Assembly (NCBI RefSeq): GCF_030540875.1
Contig: NZ_JAUOEM010000011.1
Span: forward strand, 33,056-97,055
Direction of reading: 5' to 3'
Length of the DNA: 64,000 nt
From: Flavivirga amylovorans
GTDB lineage: Bacteria; Bacteroidota; Bacteroidia; Flavobacteriales; Flavobacteriaceae
Shown here: piece by piece, positions 18,410 to 26,914 of the stretch
How the letters are laid out: each line of letters opens with the position of its first letter
How positions within the stretch are numbered: position 1 is the stretch's first letter
The notes under the pieces: generated by a model
What the model was told of the DNA's origin: nothing
The model's database searches: none
The model's input: only the letters and a program-made list of their open reading frames with translations
Translations under genes and position numbers: made by a program

Positions 18410-18530
18410 TTATTTTTTAATGATTTTTGATTTATCGGTTAAGCCCTTAACTTCTATTTTAGGGTCGCCATACACCAAAATATTACTTTTTTTTAAGTGA
18501 CCTGTTAGTTTTTTTTTGTCTAAACAGTTA
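18410..18530 (-). pseudogene. Possible C-terminal remnant of an unknown gene
   Basis: On the minus strand about 40 codons run open to a TAA at 18410-18412. They end in SNILVYGDPKIEVKGLTDKS followed by KIIKK, which reads like real protein (a G-D-P-K-hydrophobic strand ending). There is no start codon or upstream gene body: the next sequence is the start region of the PEP-synthase-like gene. A minus-strand terminator follows at 18345-18368. It may be the tail of a gene cut off by insertion of the operon on the right. The identity of the family is not clear to me. Confidence 0.35.
18497..18525 (+). promoter_or_regulatory. ECF-type promoter site 2 (PEP-synthase-like operon)
   Basis: GTGACC, 15 nt, GTCTAAAC, then ATG 20 nt further on at 18546. 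This is the only one of the nine sites with a 15-nt spacer. Its position also argues against a TTG start at 18516, which would lie inside the promoter. Confidence 0.7.
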
Positions 18531-18545
18531 ACTAGACACGAGACA

Positions 18546-21458
18546 ATGAAAAAAAGAGTTTTAGAATTATTTATTTTGGTCATATTCTCATTTTGCGCAC
18601 AAACAAATGCCCAAAAATTATCCCCTGAAAAGATTAAAGTCCAATTAGAGGGGTATAAAAATGATATTAGAGGCCCTTATAAAATTATACAATGGTTTTG
18701 TAAAGATGGAACTATACGTGGAGCGAAAGACCCATGTCTGGATACTGTAGGTGGGATACAACATGCAACTTACAAAGATGCCGTTGTTGCTCTGGGTAAA
18801 TCTAATCATATTTATTTAGGGCAGATTCTAGCCTATACAGATAAATCTGATTTTTGGGATGATTCAAAAAATCATTCTCGGTTAAAGCAGTATCAATTGG
18901 GTAAATATTTAGCACACATTGATGATGGTTGGGTTAATAGAAAAGGACAATACTACAGAGGGGCAATTCAAATAGAAGATGAAGAACAATGGGGTATTGA
19001 CTTTTATAAATGGTTACTAAGCAAAGATGAAATTCTTGAAAAAAACTATTTTCTTGTACTGCAATCTTTAAAGGATATTCCACACAAAGGAGATGATGAC
19101 CTTTCGCAACGTATGAGAGCAGAATCTAAAGTATTGTCCGATCAGTATGGGAGGTTTATGGATTTACGAGTGAAAATACATAGCAATCCTGAACCATCTG
19201 ATATTGAAAAAACCATGGCTTTTGTGAATACAAATGCTTCAAAACTTACTGCGGCACAGTCTAAAAAGTTTCAAGCTTTAATACAAACAATGCAACAGTT
19301 TCACCAACCAGTTGATGTAAAGGGAATTGCCGTTAAAGCAAAAAGACTCTCAATAACAAGTCCTGTTAAAAAGAACATTCAGAACTATATTAATAATAAT
19401 GCTATTGGCATAGAGCATAATGCGTTTGTTTCGTCATCAGCCGAACTTTTATTGTCAATTCGTAAACAAATAACCAAAGAAAAAAGCGCATCGCAGCGTA
19501 TGTTGTTATTAGACATTGCTAACCAGTTACAGGGCATTGTTTTTAAAACATCCTTGCAATGGCAGCCTGAAACGCTGAAAGAGCAATTAGAAAAAGTTTA
19601 CGCTTTAACTATGGCATCTGCTGGAAGTGGAAGTATTGAACTCTGGGAGTGGGGACAGGTACAGCCTATTTTAAATCCAGCTAGTTCCGATAAAATAACA
19701 CTGGGTCAACTCAATCAAAAATTACAGACTGCCCGTAGTGTGGTGGAATGGAGTGCTGCAATGGTAAAAGCGACCTATCAAGATGTCGTTAACGAGTATA
19801 GTACTTTTGAGCCTAAAGCATATAGTTTTATAGACGATCGTATTCGTTCTTCTATAGCACTGCAACTTGGTAAAGCCGTAGGCGATTTAGGTGTTTTTAT
19901 AGCCAAAGAATCAGCCATATCGAACAGTGTGTTTTCACTAAGTAATCAAAGTAGTTTTCGTGGATTAAATCCGGGTTATGCTTTTGGTGAATTAGTGGTT
20001 ATTTCTGAAAATCTTGATGCTGTAGAAGTTTCAAGTAGTAAGATATATATTTTCGAGCGGGCACCATCAGATTTAAAACCGGTGGCAGGTATTGCTACGG
20101 TAAATGAAGGGAATCTGGTCTCCCATGTACAATTATTGGCTAGAAACTTAGGTATTCCCAACGCAGCACTGTCCGACGAAAATTTAAACGACCTCAAAGC
20201 ATTTAATGGTAAAGAGGTATTTTATGCGGTATCCAATAGAGGTACTGTTATTTTGAAAGAAGCTTCAAAAATGACGGCAGACGAAAAGGCACTTTTTACA
20301 AAAAAGGTACGGAATGAAGAGAAAATTTTGGTACCCGTAAAAAATCTAGAACTCAAACAATCTAAAATCGTAAATCTACGAGAGGTTGATGCAAAAGATT
20401 CGGGTAAGTTATGTGGCCCCAAAGCAGCAAATTTGGGTCAATTAAAAGCCATGTTTCCAGACAAGGTGATAGAAGGTTTTGTGATTCCTTTCGGGATTTT
20501 TAGAGCACATATGGACCAACCTATGTCTGGATATAATAAGAGTTACTGGAATTTTTTAAATGATACGTTTGAAGCAGCAGCATCTAAGCGAAAACAAGGA
20601 ATTTCGGAAAAAGAAGTAGAAAACTATCAGTTGCGACAATTGGAAATTCTAAGGGCAGCTATCAAGACAATGCCTTTGCAAGCTGATTTTTTGAAGGAAA
20701 TAGAGACCTCATTTCAAACGATTTTCGGAAAACCATTGGGTAGCGTTCCAGTCTTTTTAAGAAGCGATACCAATATGGAAGACCTTAAGGATTTTACGGG
20801 TGCAGGTTTGAACCTGACCATATTCAATGCCGTAATAAAAGAAAAGATTTTACAAGGGATTCGTGATGTATGGGCGTCACCATATTCTGAGCGTAGTTTT
20901 AAATGGCGACAAACCTATTTGTTAAATCCTGAGAATGTATTTCCGTCTATCCTTGTCATTCCATCAGTAGATGTAGATTATAGCGGTGTACTTATTACGA
21001 AAGGTATTGTTTCTGGAAATGATTCCGATTTAACCATTGCCTTTAGCCGTGGTGCTGGCGGTGCCGTAGATGGTCAAGCTGCAGAATCTTATACCATTAA
21101 AGCAGATGGAAGTTACCAACTCATTGCACCAGCACGTGAATCCTATCACAATACTTTACCTTTAACAGGGGGAACAGGAAGAAAAATAGCTACTTTCGAA
21201 AAACCTATTCTCAATGCTAAAAATATAGAAGATATCATAACATTGTCAACAAGCATAAGAAAAACACTCGCTAAGAAAACCAAATCGGATTATAAAGGTG
21301 CTTACGATGTAGAATTGGGTTTTAAAAACAATGAGCTATGGTTGTTTCAAATACGTCCATTTGTAGAAAACAAGCATGCCCTAGGATCAGCATATTTACA
21401 ATCCATTACCCCAAGCATAAATCTTAATCAAGAAATTGCGTTAAGCACAAAATTATAA
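18546..21458 (+). CDS. Exported PEP synthase-like protein (phosphohistidine swivel + PEP/pyruvate ATP-binding domains)
   Basis: The product has 970 aa from ATG 18546, starting with a signal peptide (hydrophobic core then QTNAQ). Residues 25-470 have no recognised domain. Near residue 515-540 is a swivelling phosphohistidine domain with TVNEGNLVSHVQLLARNLGI (His is the expected phosphate carrier). From about residue 620 comes the ATP-grasp-like PEP/pyruvate-binding domain: GPKAANLGQLKAMFPDKVIE, VFLRSDTNMEDLKDFTGAGL near 737, and FQIRPFVE near 935. Compared with PEP synthase the order is permuted and the C-terminal PEP-binding TIM barrel is missing. An exported enzyme of this class is odd because ATP is scarce outside the cytoplasm. 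It heads an operon with the beta-lactamase-fold gene 4 bp downstream. Confidence 0.85.
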   Translation: MKKRVLELFILVIFSFCAQTNAQKLSPEKIKVQLEGYKNDIRGPYKIIQWFCKDGTIRGAKDPCLDTVGGIQHATYKDAVVALGKSNHIYLGQILAYTDKSDFWDDSKNHSRLKQYQLGKYLAHIDDGWVNRKGQYYRGAIQIEDEEQWGIDFYKWLLSKDEILEKNYFLVLQSLKDIPHKGDDDLSQRMRAESKVLSDQYGRFMDLRVKIHSNPEPSDIEKTMAFVNTNASKLTAAQSKKFQALIQTMQQFHQPVDVKGIAVKAKRLSITSPVKKNIQNYINNNAIGIEHNAFVSSSAELLLSIRKQITKEKSASQRMLLLDIANQLQGIVFKTSLQWQPETLKEQLEKVYALTMASAGSGSIELWEWGQVQPILNPASSDKITLGQLNQKLQTARSVVEWSAAMVKATYQDVVNEYSTFEPKAYSFIDDRIRSSIALQLGKAVGDLGVFIAKESAISNSVFSLSNQSSFRGLNPGYAFGELVVISENLDAVEVSSSKIYIFERAPSDLKPVAGIATVNEGNLVSHVQLLARNLGIPNAALSDENLNDLKAFNGKEVFYAVSNRGTVILKEASKMTADEKALFTKKVRNEEKILVPVKNLELKQSKIVNLREVDAKDSGKLCGPKAANLGQLKAMFPDKVIEGFVIPFGIFRAHMDQPMSGYNKSYWNFLNDTFEAAASKRKQGISEKEVENYQLRQLEILRAAIKTMPLQADFLKEIETSFQTIFGKPLGSVPVFLRSDTNMEDLKDFTGAGLNLTIFNAVIKEKILQGIRDVWASPYSERSFKWRQTYLLNPENVFPSILVIPSVDVDYSGVLITKGIVSGNDSDLTIAFSRGAGGAVDGQAAESYTIKADGSYQLIAPARESYHNTLPLTGGTGRKIATFEKPILNAKNIEDIITLSTSIRKTLAKKTKSDYKGAYDVELGFKNNELWLFQIRPFVENKHALGSAYLQSITPSINLNQEIALSTKL

Positions 21459-21462
21459 GAGA

Positions 21463-22731
21463 ATGAAACTTTTAAAAATCATCCCATTAGCACTTTTATG
21501 TATGGCGTTCACCATACCTGTAAACGATACTATATATCCCATAGATGGGTATCAATATTCAGGTATTAAACGATTAAAACGTTTACAACTCGCTCTTTCC
21601 GGTGACCTGCCAGATGCTAAATTACCAGCAGGAGCATACAAAAGTATCAATGATATAAAGTTGAATTTGCTTTCACAAAAGCAATACAGCTCCCAGGATG
21701 TTTTGGTAGAAGATGAAATGCTTCAAAAGAAAATAAATGCCTTATTTCCCCGATTGGATAAAAGTTATTCTGTTACCGTACTTGATATCACTAATGCTGA
21801 AAAATTGCGCTACGCACAGCAAAACGAAACCAGAGGGTATCAACCTGGAAGTGTGGGGAAATTAGTAGTGGTTACTGCACTTTTTGACCAACTTGCTAAA
21901 ATTTATCCTAATGATTACAATAAACGGGTGGAGCTATTAAAATCTAAAATGGTAAAAGGCGGTAATTGGGTATTAACTGATGAGCATACCATACCCGTTT
22001 TTGATATTGCCACCAATAAACTGGTAAAACGACAAGCTGTTGCGAGCGATGTGTTCTCTTTATTTGAATGGGCAGACCATGCCTTATCGGTAAGCAATAA
22101 TGGAGCGGCGAGTGTGGTATGGCGTGAGGCACTTTTAATGGCAGCCTTTGGTGATAAATATCCTACAATGACTCAGGAAGATGCTGATGCCTATTTTAAA
22201 AAAGGTCCGAAAAACGACATTACCGACCTAGCTATTAAGGTTGCCAATGAGCCCTTGCGAAAATTAGGGATTACAGAAGACGAGTGGCGATTAGGTACAT
22301 TTTTTACACGAGGTGTTAATCCATATGTAGGAAGTAAGGGCGGTAGTATAGGTTCGCCGTTAGGATTGATGAAGTGGATGTTGCAATTAGAACAAGGAAA
22401 GGTTGTAGATGAAAAATCAAGCCTGGAGATAAAACGCCTAATGTATATGACCGATAGAAGAATTCGGTATGCCCAAGCTCCAGAATTGAGAGATGCAGCA
22501 GTATATTTCAAGTCTGGAAGTTTATACAAATGCGATAAAACTAAAGATGCTTCATGTGGCAAATACAAGGGCAATGTTTTTAATTATATGAATTCAGTTG
22601 CCATTGTAGAGCATTCAGATGGTTCTAATTATATGGTATGCTTGATGAGTAATGTACTCAGTAAAAACTCAGCTGGAGATCATCTGGCACTGGCTAGTAA
22701 AATTGATAAAGCCATTAGAAGTATAAAATAA
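21463..22731 (+). CDS. Serine hydrolase of the class A beta-lactamase fold, exported
   Basis: The product has 422 aa with an N-terminal signal peptide. The penicillin-recognising fold motifs are visible: S-x-x-K as GSVGKL near residue 130, S-x-N as SNNGAA near residue 210, and KSGSL near residue 350 in the place of KTG. The spacing is longer than in true class A beta-lactamases (about 290 aa), so this is more likely a peptidoglycan-related or unknown serine hydrolase than an antibiotic-resistance enzyme. It follows the PEP-synthase-like gene by 4 bp, so both act in the same exported pathway. A second, smaller relative lies at 32454-33371. Confidence 0.8.
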   Translation: MKLLKIIPLALLCMAFTIPVNDTIYPIDGYQYSGIKRLKRLQLALSGDLPDAKLPAGAYKSINDIKLNLLSQKQYSSQDVLVEDEMLQKKINALFPRLDKSYSVTVLDITNAEKLRYAQQNETRGYQPGSVGKLVVVTALFDQLAKIYPNDYNKRVELLKSKMVKGGNWVLTDEHTIPVFDIATNKLVKRQAVASDVFSLFEWADHALSVSNNGAASVVWREALLMAAFGDKYPTMTQEDADAYFKKGPKNDITDLAIKVANEPLRKLGITEDEWRLGTFFTRGVNPYVGSKGGSIGSPLGLMKWMLQLEQGKVVDEKSSLEIKRLMYMTDRRIRYAQAPELRDAAVYFKSGSLYKCDKTKDASCGKYKGNVFNYMNSVAIVEHSDGSNYMVCLMSNVLSKNSAGDHLALASKIDKAIRSIK

Positions 22732-22845
22732 GATATTTAAACGTTAATTCTTTGCGAAAAAAAGTGAAGAAGATGAAATTTTCGATATCTTAATCAAAAG
22801 ATTTTAAACGAGTTCATTATATAATCCTAAAAACCAAAAAGTACT

Positions 22846-24279
22846 ATGGCAAAAATAAATTTTGATAACTATAATACGTCTGGTTTTTATGATGAAATGT
22901 TTGATGAAAATAAAAATATACGTCCGTACTATAAATTGTTTCTTGAGCGCTTGCAGAAAATGGGCTGGAAAAAGCTAAACTTTCTCCAGCATTCTACCGA
23001 CAGGGCTCAATTATCTCTTGGGATGACATTTAATGTATATAGTGATAACGAGGGTGTAGAAAGAATACTGCACTTAGATATAATCCCTAGAATTATAAAC
23101 AAGGAAGAATGGGATTATTTAGAAAGAGGCCTCAAACAAAGGGTAACAGCTCTTAATATGTTTATTGATGATATTTATAACGATCAAAAAGTATTAAAGG
23201 ATAATATAATTCCAAAGGAATTGGTATTGTCTAGTGCATCCTACTTAAAACAATGTATAGGGTTGAAACCTCCTAAAGGAGTTTGGTGTCATATTACGGG
23301 TAGTGATATGATTCGTGGGGCAGACGGTAAATACTATGTGCTGGAAGACAATTTGCGCTGCCCATCCGGAGTATCCTATATGTTGGAAAACAGGGAAATT
23401 CTTAAACGAACATTCCCCGAATTATTCGAAAAACTAAAAGTAAGACCGGTTTCTAATTATTCACATGAGTTAAGGGATATGTTGGAATCCCTAACCAATA
23501 ACACACCGGCCTCTATTGTGGTTCTAACCCCAGGTATTTATAACTCTGCATATTTTGAGCATGCCTATTTGGCACAACAAATGGGAGCAGATTTGGTAGA
23601 AGGTAGGGACCTTGTGGTAAAAGATGATGTTGTTTATAAAATTACCACAAGGGGATTGCAACGGGTTGATGTGATATATAGAAGAATAGATGATGAATTT
23701 ATAGACCCGTTAACGTTTAATAAAGAGTCTCTCTTAGGTACTCCAGGCTTGTTCAATGCCTATAGAAAAGGGAATGTGGTATTGGTGAATGCTCCGGGAA
23801 CGGGGGTTGTAGATGATAAAGCAGTATATGCCTATATTCCCAGAATTATAAAATATTATTTAGGGGAAGAGGCATTGTTAGCCAATGTGCCTACTTATAT
23901 ATGTGCAGAAGAAGAAGATTTGAAATATGTTCTTGAGAATATTGATAAGTTAGTTATTAAACAGACCGATGCATCGGGAGGTTACGGCATGCTGATAGGT
24001 CCTAAATCGACAAAAGCAGAACAAGAGGCATTTATTTTAAAAATAAAAAATAACCCTAGAAACTATATCGCACAACCCATGATTAACCTATCAAGAGTGC
24101 CTACTCTAACAGATGATGCCATTGAAGGTAGGCACGTAGATTTAAGACCATATATTTTGTATGGAAAAGACATAAAAATAATACCAGGGGCATTAACACG
24201 TGTGGCGTTAAAAAAAGGATCAATTGTTGTGAATTCTTCACAAGGTGGCGGTAGTAAGGACACTTGGGTTTTAGCATAA
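22846..24279 (+). CDS. Circularly permuted type 2 ATP-grasp protein (Anbu operon)
   Basis: The product has 477 aa and matches the COG2308 / DUF404-DUF407 group: FYDEMFDENKNIRPYYKLF at the start, HITGSDMIRGADGKYYVLED near residue 150, DNLRCPSGVSYMLENR, and the terminal KQTDASGGYGMLIGPKSTK and LRPYILYGKDIKIIPGALTR motifs. ATP-grasp enzymes form carbon-nitrogen bonds via acyl-phosphates; this group is predicted to ligate amino acids or peptides. It opens a four-gene operon with alpha-E, Anbu and transglutaminase-like genes, a combination known from Anbu-bearing bacteria. A weak GTGAAG-N17-ATCTTAAT sequence lies upstream at 22764, but I do not count it. Confidence 0.93.
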   Translation: MAKINFDNYNTSGFYDEMFDENKNIRPYYKLFLERLQKMGWKKLNFLQHSTDRAQLSLGMTFNVYSDNEGVERILHLDIIPRIINKEEWDYLERGLKQRVTALNMFIDDIYNDQKVLKDNIIPKELVLSSASYLKQCIGLKPPKGVWCHITGSDMIRGADGKYYVLEDNLRCPSGVSYMLENREILKRTFPELFEKLKVRPVSNYSHELRDMLESLTNNTPASIVVLTPGIYNSAYFEHAYLAQQMGADLVEGRDLVVKDDVVYKITTRGLQRVDVIYRRIDDEFIDPLTFNKESLLGTPGLFNAYRKGNVVLVNAPGTGVVDDKAVYAYIPRIIKYYLGEEALLANVPTYICAEEEDLKYVLENIDKLVIKQTDASGGYGMLIGPKSTKAEQEAFILKIKNNPRNYIAQPMINLSRVPTLTDDAIEGRHVDLRPYILYGKDIKIIPGALTRVALKKGSIVVNSSQGGGSKDTWVLA

Positions 24280-24292
24280 AAAAATAGAAAAA

Positions 24293-25270
24293 ATGATAAG
24301 TAGAGTAGCAGATACCATGTATTGGATGAATCGATACATTGAAAGAGCAGAGAATTACGCCCGATTTATGGATGTAAATTTTAATCTTTCGTTAGAATTA
24401 CCTCCCGAAGTTTCCGAACAATGGAAACCATTGGTAGATGCCACTGGAGATTGGGCATTGTATGAATCGTTGTATGGTGATGCAGAAAAGAGCAAAGTTA
24501 TTTATTTTTTAGGTTTTGACATAGAAAATCAGAATTCGATATACAACAGTATTGTAAAAGCAAGGGAAAATGCCCGTGCCATTAGGCCAGAGATTACTAA
24601 AGAATTATGGGAACAAATTAACTTTTTATATTATTTGGTGAAAGAGGGGCTAACCAAAAAACTATGGAAAAAAAACGATCCTAGAAAATTCTTTTTAAAA
24701 ATTAGGAAGGGATGTCAGTTGTTTTATGGAATCATGGATACAACGATTTCCAGAAATGATGGGTGGCACTTTGGAAGAATAGGGCAACTTATTGAAAGAG
24801 CCGATAAGACATCCAGGGTATTGGATGTAAAGTACCATATTCTTTTACCAACACAGGAGAGTATAGGGTCTCCATTGGATTTAATACAATGGACCGCACT
24901 TTTAAAATCTGTAAGTGCCTACGATATGTATCGAAAAAAGAATGGGAAACTAACCCCCATAGGGATTTCAGGATTTTTAATTCTTGATAGGGAATTTCCC
25001 AGATCAATGATGCAATGTTTAACTAGAGCTGAACAATCGTTGTATAAAATTACTGGTAGTGACGATGGGTTTTCCAATGAAGCCGAAAAAAAACTGAAGA
25101 TACTAAAGTCAAAATTAAATTATGCAGATATTAACGAGATATTTCAAACAGGGTTACATGAATATTTAGATACTTTTCAGAAAGAACTAAATCAGGTATC
25201 CACAGCTTTTTATAACTCCTTTTTCTGTTCAGAAAGTATTATAAATCAAAACCAAAACACACAACAATAA
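24293..25270 (+). CDS. Alpha-E domain protein (Anbu operon)
   Basis: The product has 325 aa, almost entirely helical, and belongs to the alpha-E (DUF403, COG2307) family. Its diagnostic start is MISRVADTMYWMNRYIERAE, with NARAIRPEITKELWEQIN near residue 95 and FGRIGQLIERADKTSRVLDV near residue 162. Its biochemical role is unknown; it nearly always accompanies the COG2308 ATP-grasp enzyme and may form a complex with it. It starts 13 bp after the ATP-grasp stop and ends 1 bp before the Anbu start, so the genes are tightly coupled. Confidence 0.93.
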   Translation: MISRVADTMYWMNRYIERAENYARFMDVNFNLSLELPPEVSEQWKPLVDATGDWALYESLYGDAEKSKVIYFLGFDIENQNSIYNSIVKARENARAIRPEITKELWEQINFLYYLVKEGLTKKLWKKNDPRKFFLKIRKGCQLFYGIMDTTISRNDGWHFGRIGQLIERADKTSRVLDVKYHILLPTQESIGSPLDLIQWTALLKSVSAYDMYRKKNGKLTPIGISGFLILDREFPRSMMQCLTRAEQSLYKITGSDDGFSNEAEKKLKILKSKLNYADINEIFQTGLHEYLDTFQKELNQVSTAFYNSFFCSESIINQNQNTQQ

Positions 25271-25271
25271 G

Positions 25272-26057
25272 ATGACATATTGCTTAGGTATAAAATTAAA
25301 ATCTGGTTTTGTTGGCATATCAGATACCAGAATAACCTCTGGAAGTGAAACTGCAAAAGCTAAAAAAGTATTCACGGTAAACAAGGAAAGGCATTCTTTT
25401 TTTATAATGACTTCAGGATTGCGATCTGTGAGGGATAAGGCTATGACCTATTTTAAGGAGGACATCGAAAAAAGTGATGATTCTTATAATAAATTATACA
25501 AACTGGTAAATGCTTTTTCCGCTAAGGTAAAACAAGCTGCCAATGAAGACAAGGCTTCTCTAAAGGAATCGGGCCTTAGCTTTAATCTGTTTTCAATAAT
25601 TGGCGGGCAATTACAAGATGATGATGAACATAAGATTTACTTATTATACCCAGAAGGTAACTGGATTGAAGTTGTAGAAGGCTCTCCTTTTGTTATCATT
25701 GGGAACAATGGCTATGGTAAGCCTATTTTGGATAGGACGATACGATATGGTTCTTCTATGAAGTTTGCATTACGGGCAGGTTTTCTGTCCTTTGATGCTA
25801 CCCGTATTAGTGCCAATGATGTTGATTATCCCATCGATGTCGTGTGGTATGATAAAGATTCTTTCAATATTATTGAAAAGCATTATACAAAAAACGAACT
25901 CCAACCCATATCAAAGCTTTGGAATGAAAAATTGCGGGAGTCTATTAATTACCTCCCTGAAAGTTGGATGGATAAGTTGATGGATAATGGTATAACTAAA
26001 GATTTAGAAGCCATTGAAAAGGAACACACGGATTTAATTAGTGAAGATGAGACTTAA
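25272..26057 (+). CDS. Anbu-type proteasome-like protease subunit
   Basis: The product has 261 aa. The N-terminus MTYCLGIKLKSGFVGISDTR matches the Ntn-hydrolase start of Anbu: after Met removal Thr1 would be the nucleophile, with Asp17 in SDTR and Lys residues in KAKKV nearby. Later motifs include GSPFVIIGNNGYGKPILDR and LRAGFLSFDATRISANDVDY, typical of the family. Anbu is a relative of HslV that forms open helical assemblies; its substrate is unknown. The genetic context (ATP-grasp ligase, alpha-E, transglutaminase-like) is the classical one, so synthesis and removal of a peptide tag is a reasonable inference. The stop overlaps the next start by 11 bp. Confidence 0.92.
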   Translation: MTYCLGIKLKSGFVGISDTRITSGSETAKAKKVFTVNKERHSFFIMTSGLRSVRDKAMTYFKEDIEKSDDSYNKLYKLVNAFSAKVKQAANEDKASLKESGLSFNLFSIIGGQLQDDDEHKIYLLYPEGNWIEVVEGSPFVIIGNNGYGKPILDRTIRYGSSMKFALRAGFLSFDATRISANDVDYPIDVVWYDKDSFNIIEKHYTKNELQPISKLWNEKLRESINYLPESWMDKLMDNGITKDLEAIEKEHTDLISEDET

Positions 26058-26886
26058 AATTATTCATGAAACTAAATATAATTTTAGCTCAGAAGTCTAT
26101 TTAGAGCCACATCAATTAAGATTAAAACCAAAATCCACCTCATTTTGTGTTTTGGACTCCTTCGATTTGGAAATCCACCCAAATCCTATGGCCACTAGAG
26201 AGCAGATTGATCCTGAAAATAATACCATTCACTTTGTTTGGTTTCAGAATAAAACAAAAGAGCTTATTATACGCACTAATTCGCTAATCACAATTTCTGA
26301 ATATAATCCGTTCACCTTTATCATTTTTCCTTCACAGTACCTTCAGGTTCCTTTTAATTATACAGAAGAATTGAAGACGGCATTATTTGCCTCTTTAAGA
26401 AACATGGATATCGATCAATCCTTAAAAGATTATTCAAGTAGCGTTCTGGAAAAATCAAATAATACCATCGATTTTCTTACTAATCTTACACAGCAAATCC
26501 ATAATGATTTTGAATTATGTTATCGTCATGAAGGCTATCCTTTTGATCCCAATAAAACGTTTAATTTAAAAAAAGGTTCCTGTAGGGATTTAGCTTGGAT
26601 GCAAATTCATTTGTTTAGAAATTTAGGTATTGCTGCACGTTTTGTAAGTGGTTATTACTATATCAAGGTAGATAAGCCAAAATATGAATTGCACGCTTGG
26701 GGGGAATTGTTCATACCCGGAGCGGGATGGGTTGGCTTTGATCCCAGTTATGGAGTTGTAACAGGTAATGCGCATATTGCTCTTGTGTCGAGTTCACATT
26801 TTGATCAAACTATGCCCGTTACAGGTACAATACGGGGAGGCGGAAATTCAATATTGAATACGACCCTTTATATAAACGAACTTTAG
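26047..26886 (+). CDS. Transglutaminase-like cysteine protease (Anbu operon)
   Basis: The product has 279 aa from ATG 26047 (an in-frame GTG at 26041 is possible). It has a beta-rich N-terminal domain (MRLKIIHETKYNFSSEV) and then the transglutaminase core with the catalytic Cys in KKGSCRDLAWMQIHLFRNLG, and His and Asp in YELHAWGELFIPGAGWVGFD. The COG1305 proteins of this subgroup are thought to be peptidases rather than cross-linkers. It closes the Anbu operon, overlaps the anbu stop codon, and faces the convergent pyruvate kinase gene 28 bp on. All catalytic residues are intact. Confidence 0.92.
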   Translation: MRLKIIHETKYNFSSEVYLEPHQLRLKPKSTSFCVLDSFDLEIHPNPMATREQIDPENNTIHFVWFQNKTKELIIRTNSLITISEYNPFTFIIFPSQYLQVPFNYTEELKTALFASLRNMDIDQSLKDYSSSVLEKSNNTIDFLTNLTQQIHNDFELCYRHEGYPFDPNKTFNLKKGSCRDLAWMQIHLFRNLGIAARFVSGYYYIKVDKPKYELHAWGELFIPGAGWVGFDPSYGVVTGNAHIALVSSSHFDQTMPVTGTIRGGGNSILNTTLYINEL

Positions 26887-26914
26887 TTTCCTTTGTTTAT
26901 CATTTTCATGGTTT

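Noticed and set aside
1569..21607. GTGACC inside coding sequence at 1569, 2553 and 21602
   Set aside because: None has a GTC box 16 nt downstream, and all lie inside genes, so they are not counted as promoter sites.
22764..22794. GTGAAG-N17-ATCTTAAT before the Anbu operon
   Set aside because: Two mismatches in the first box, a 17-nt spacer and no GTC. It may be a degenerate site but is too weak to claim.
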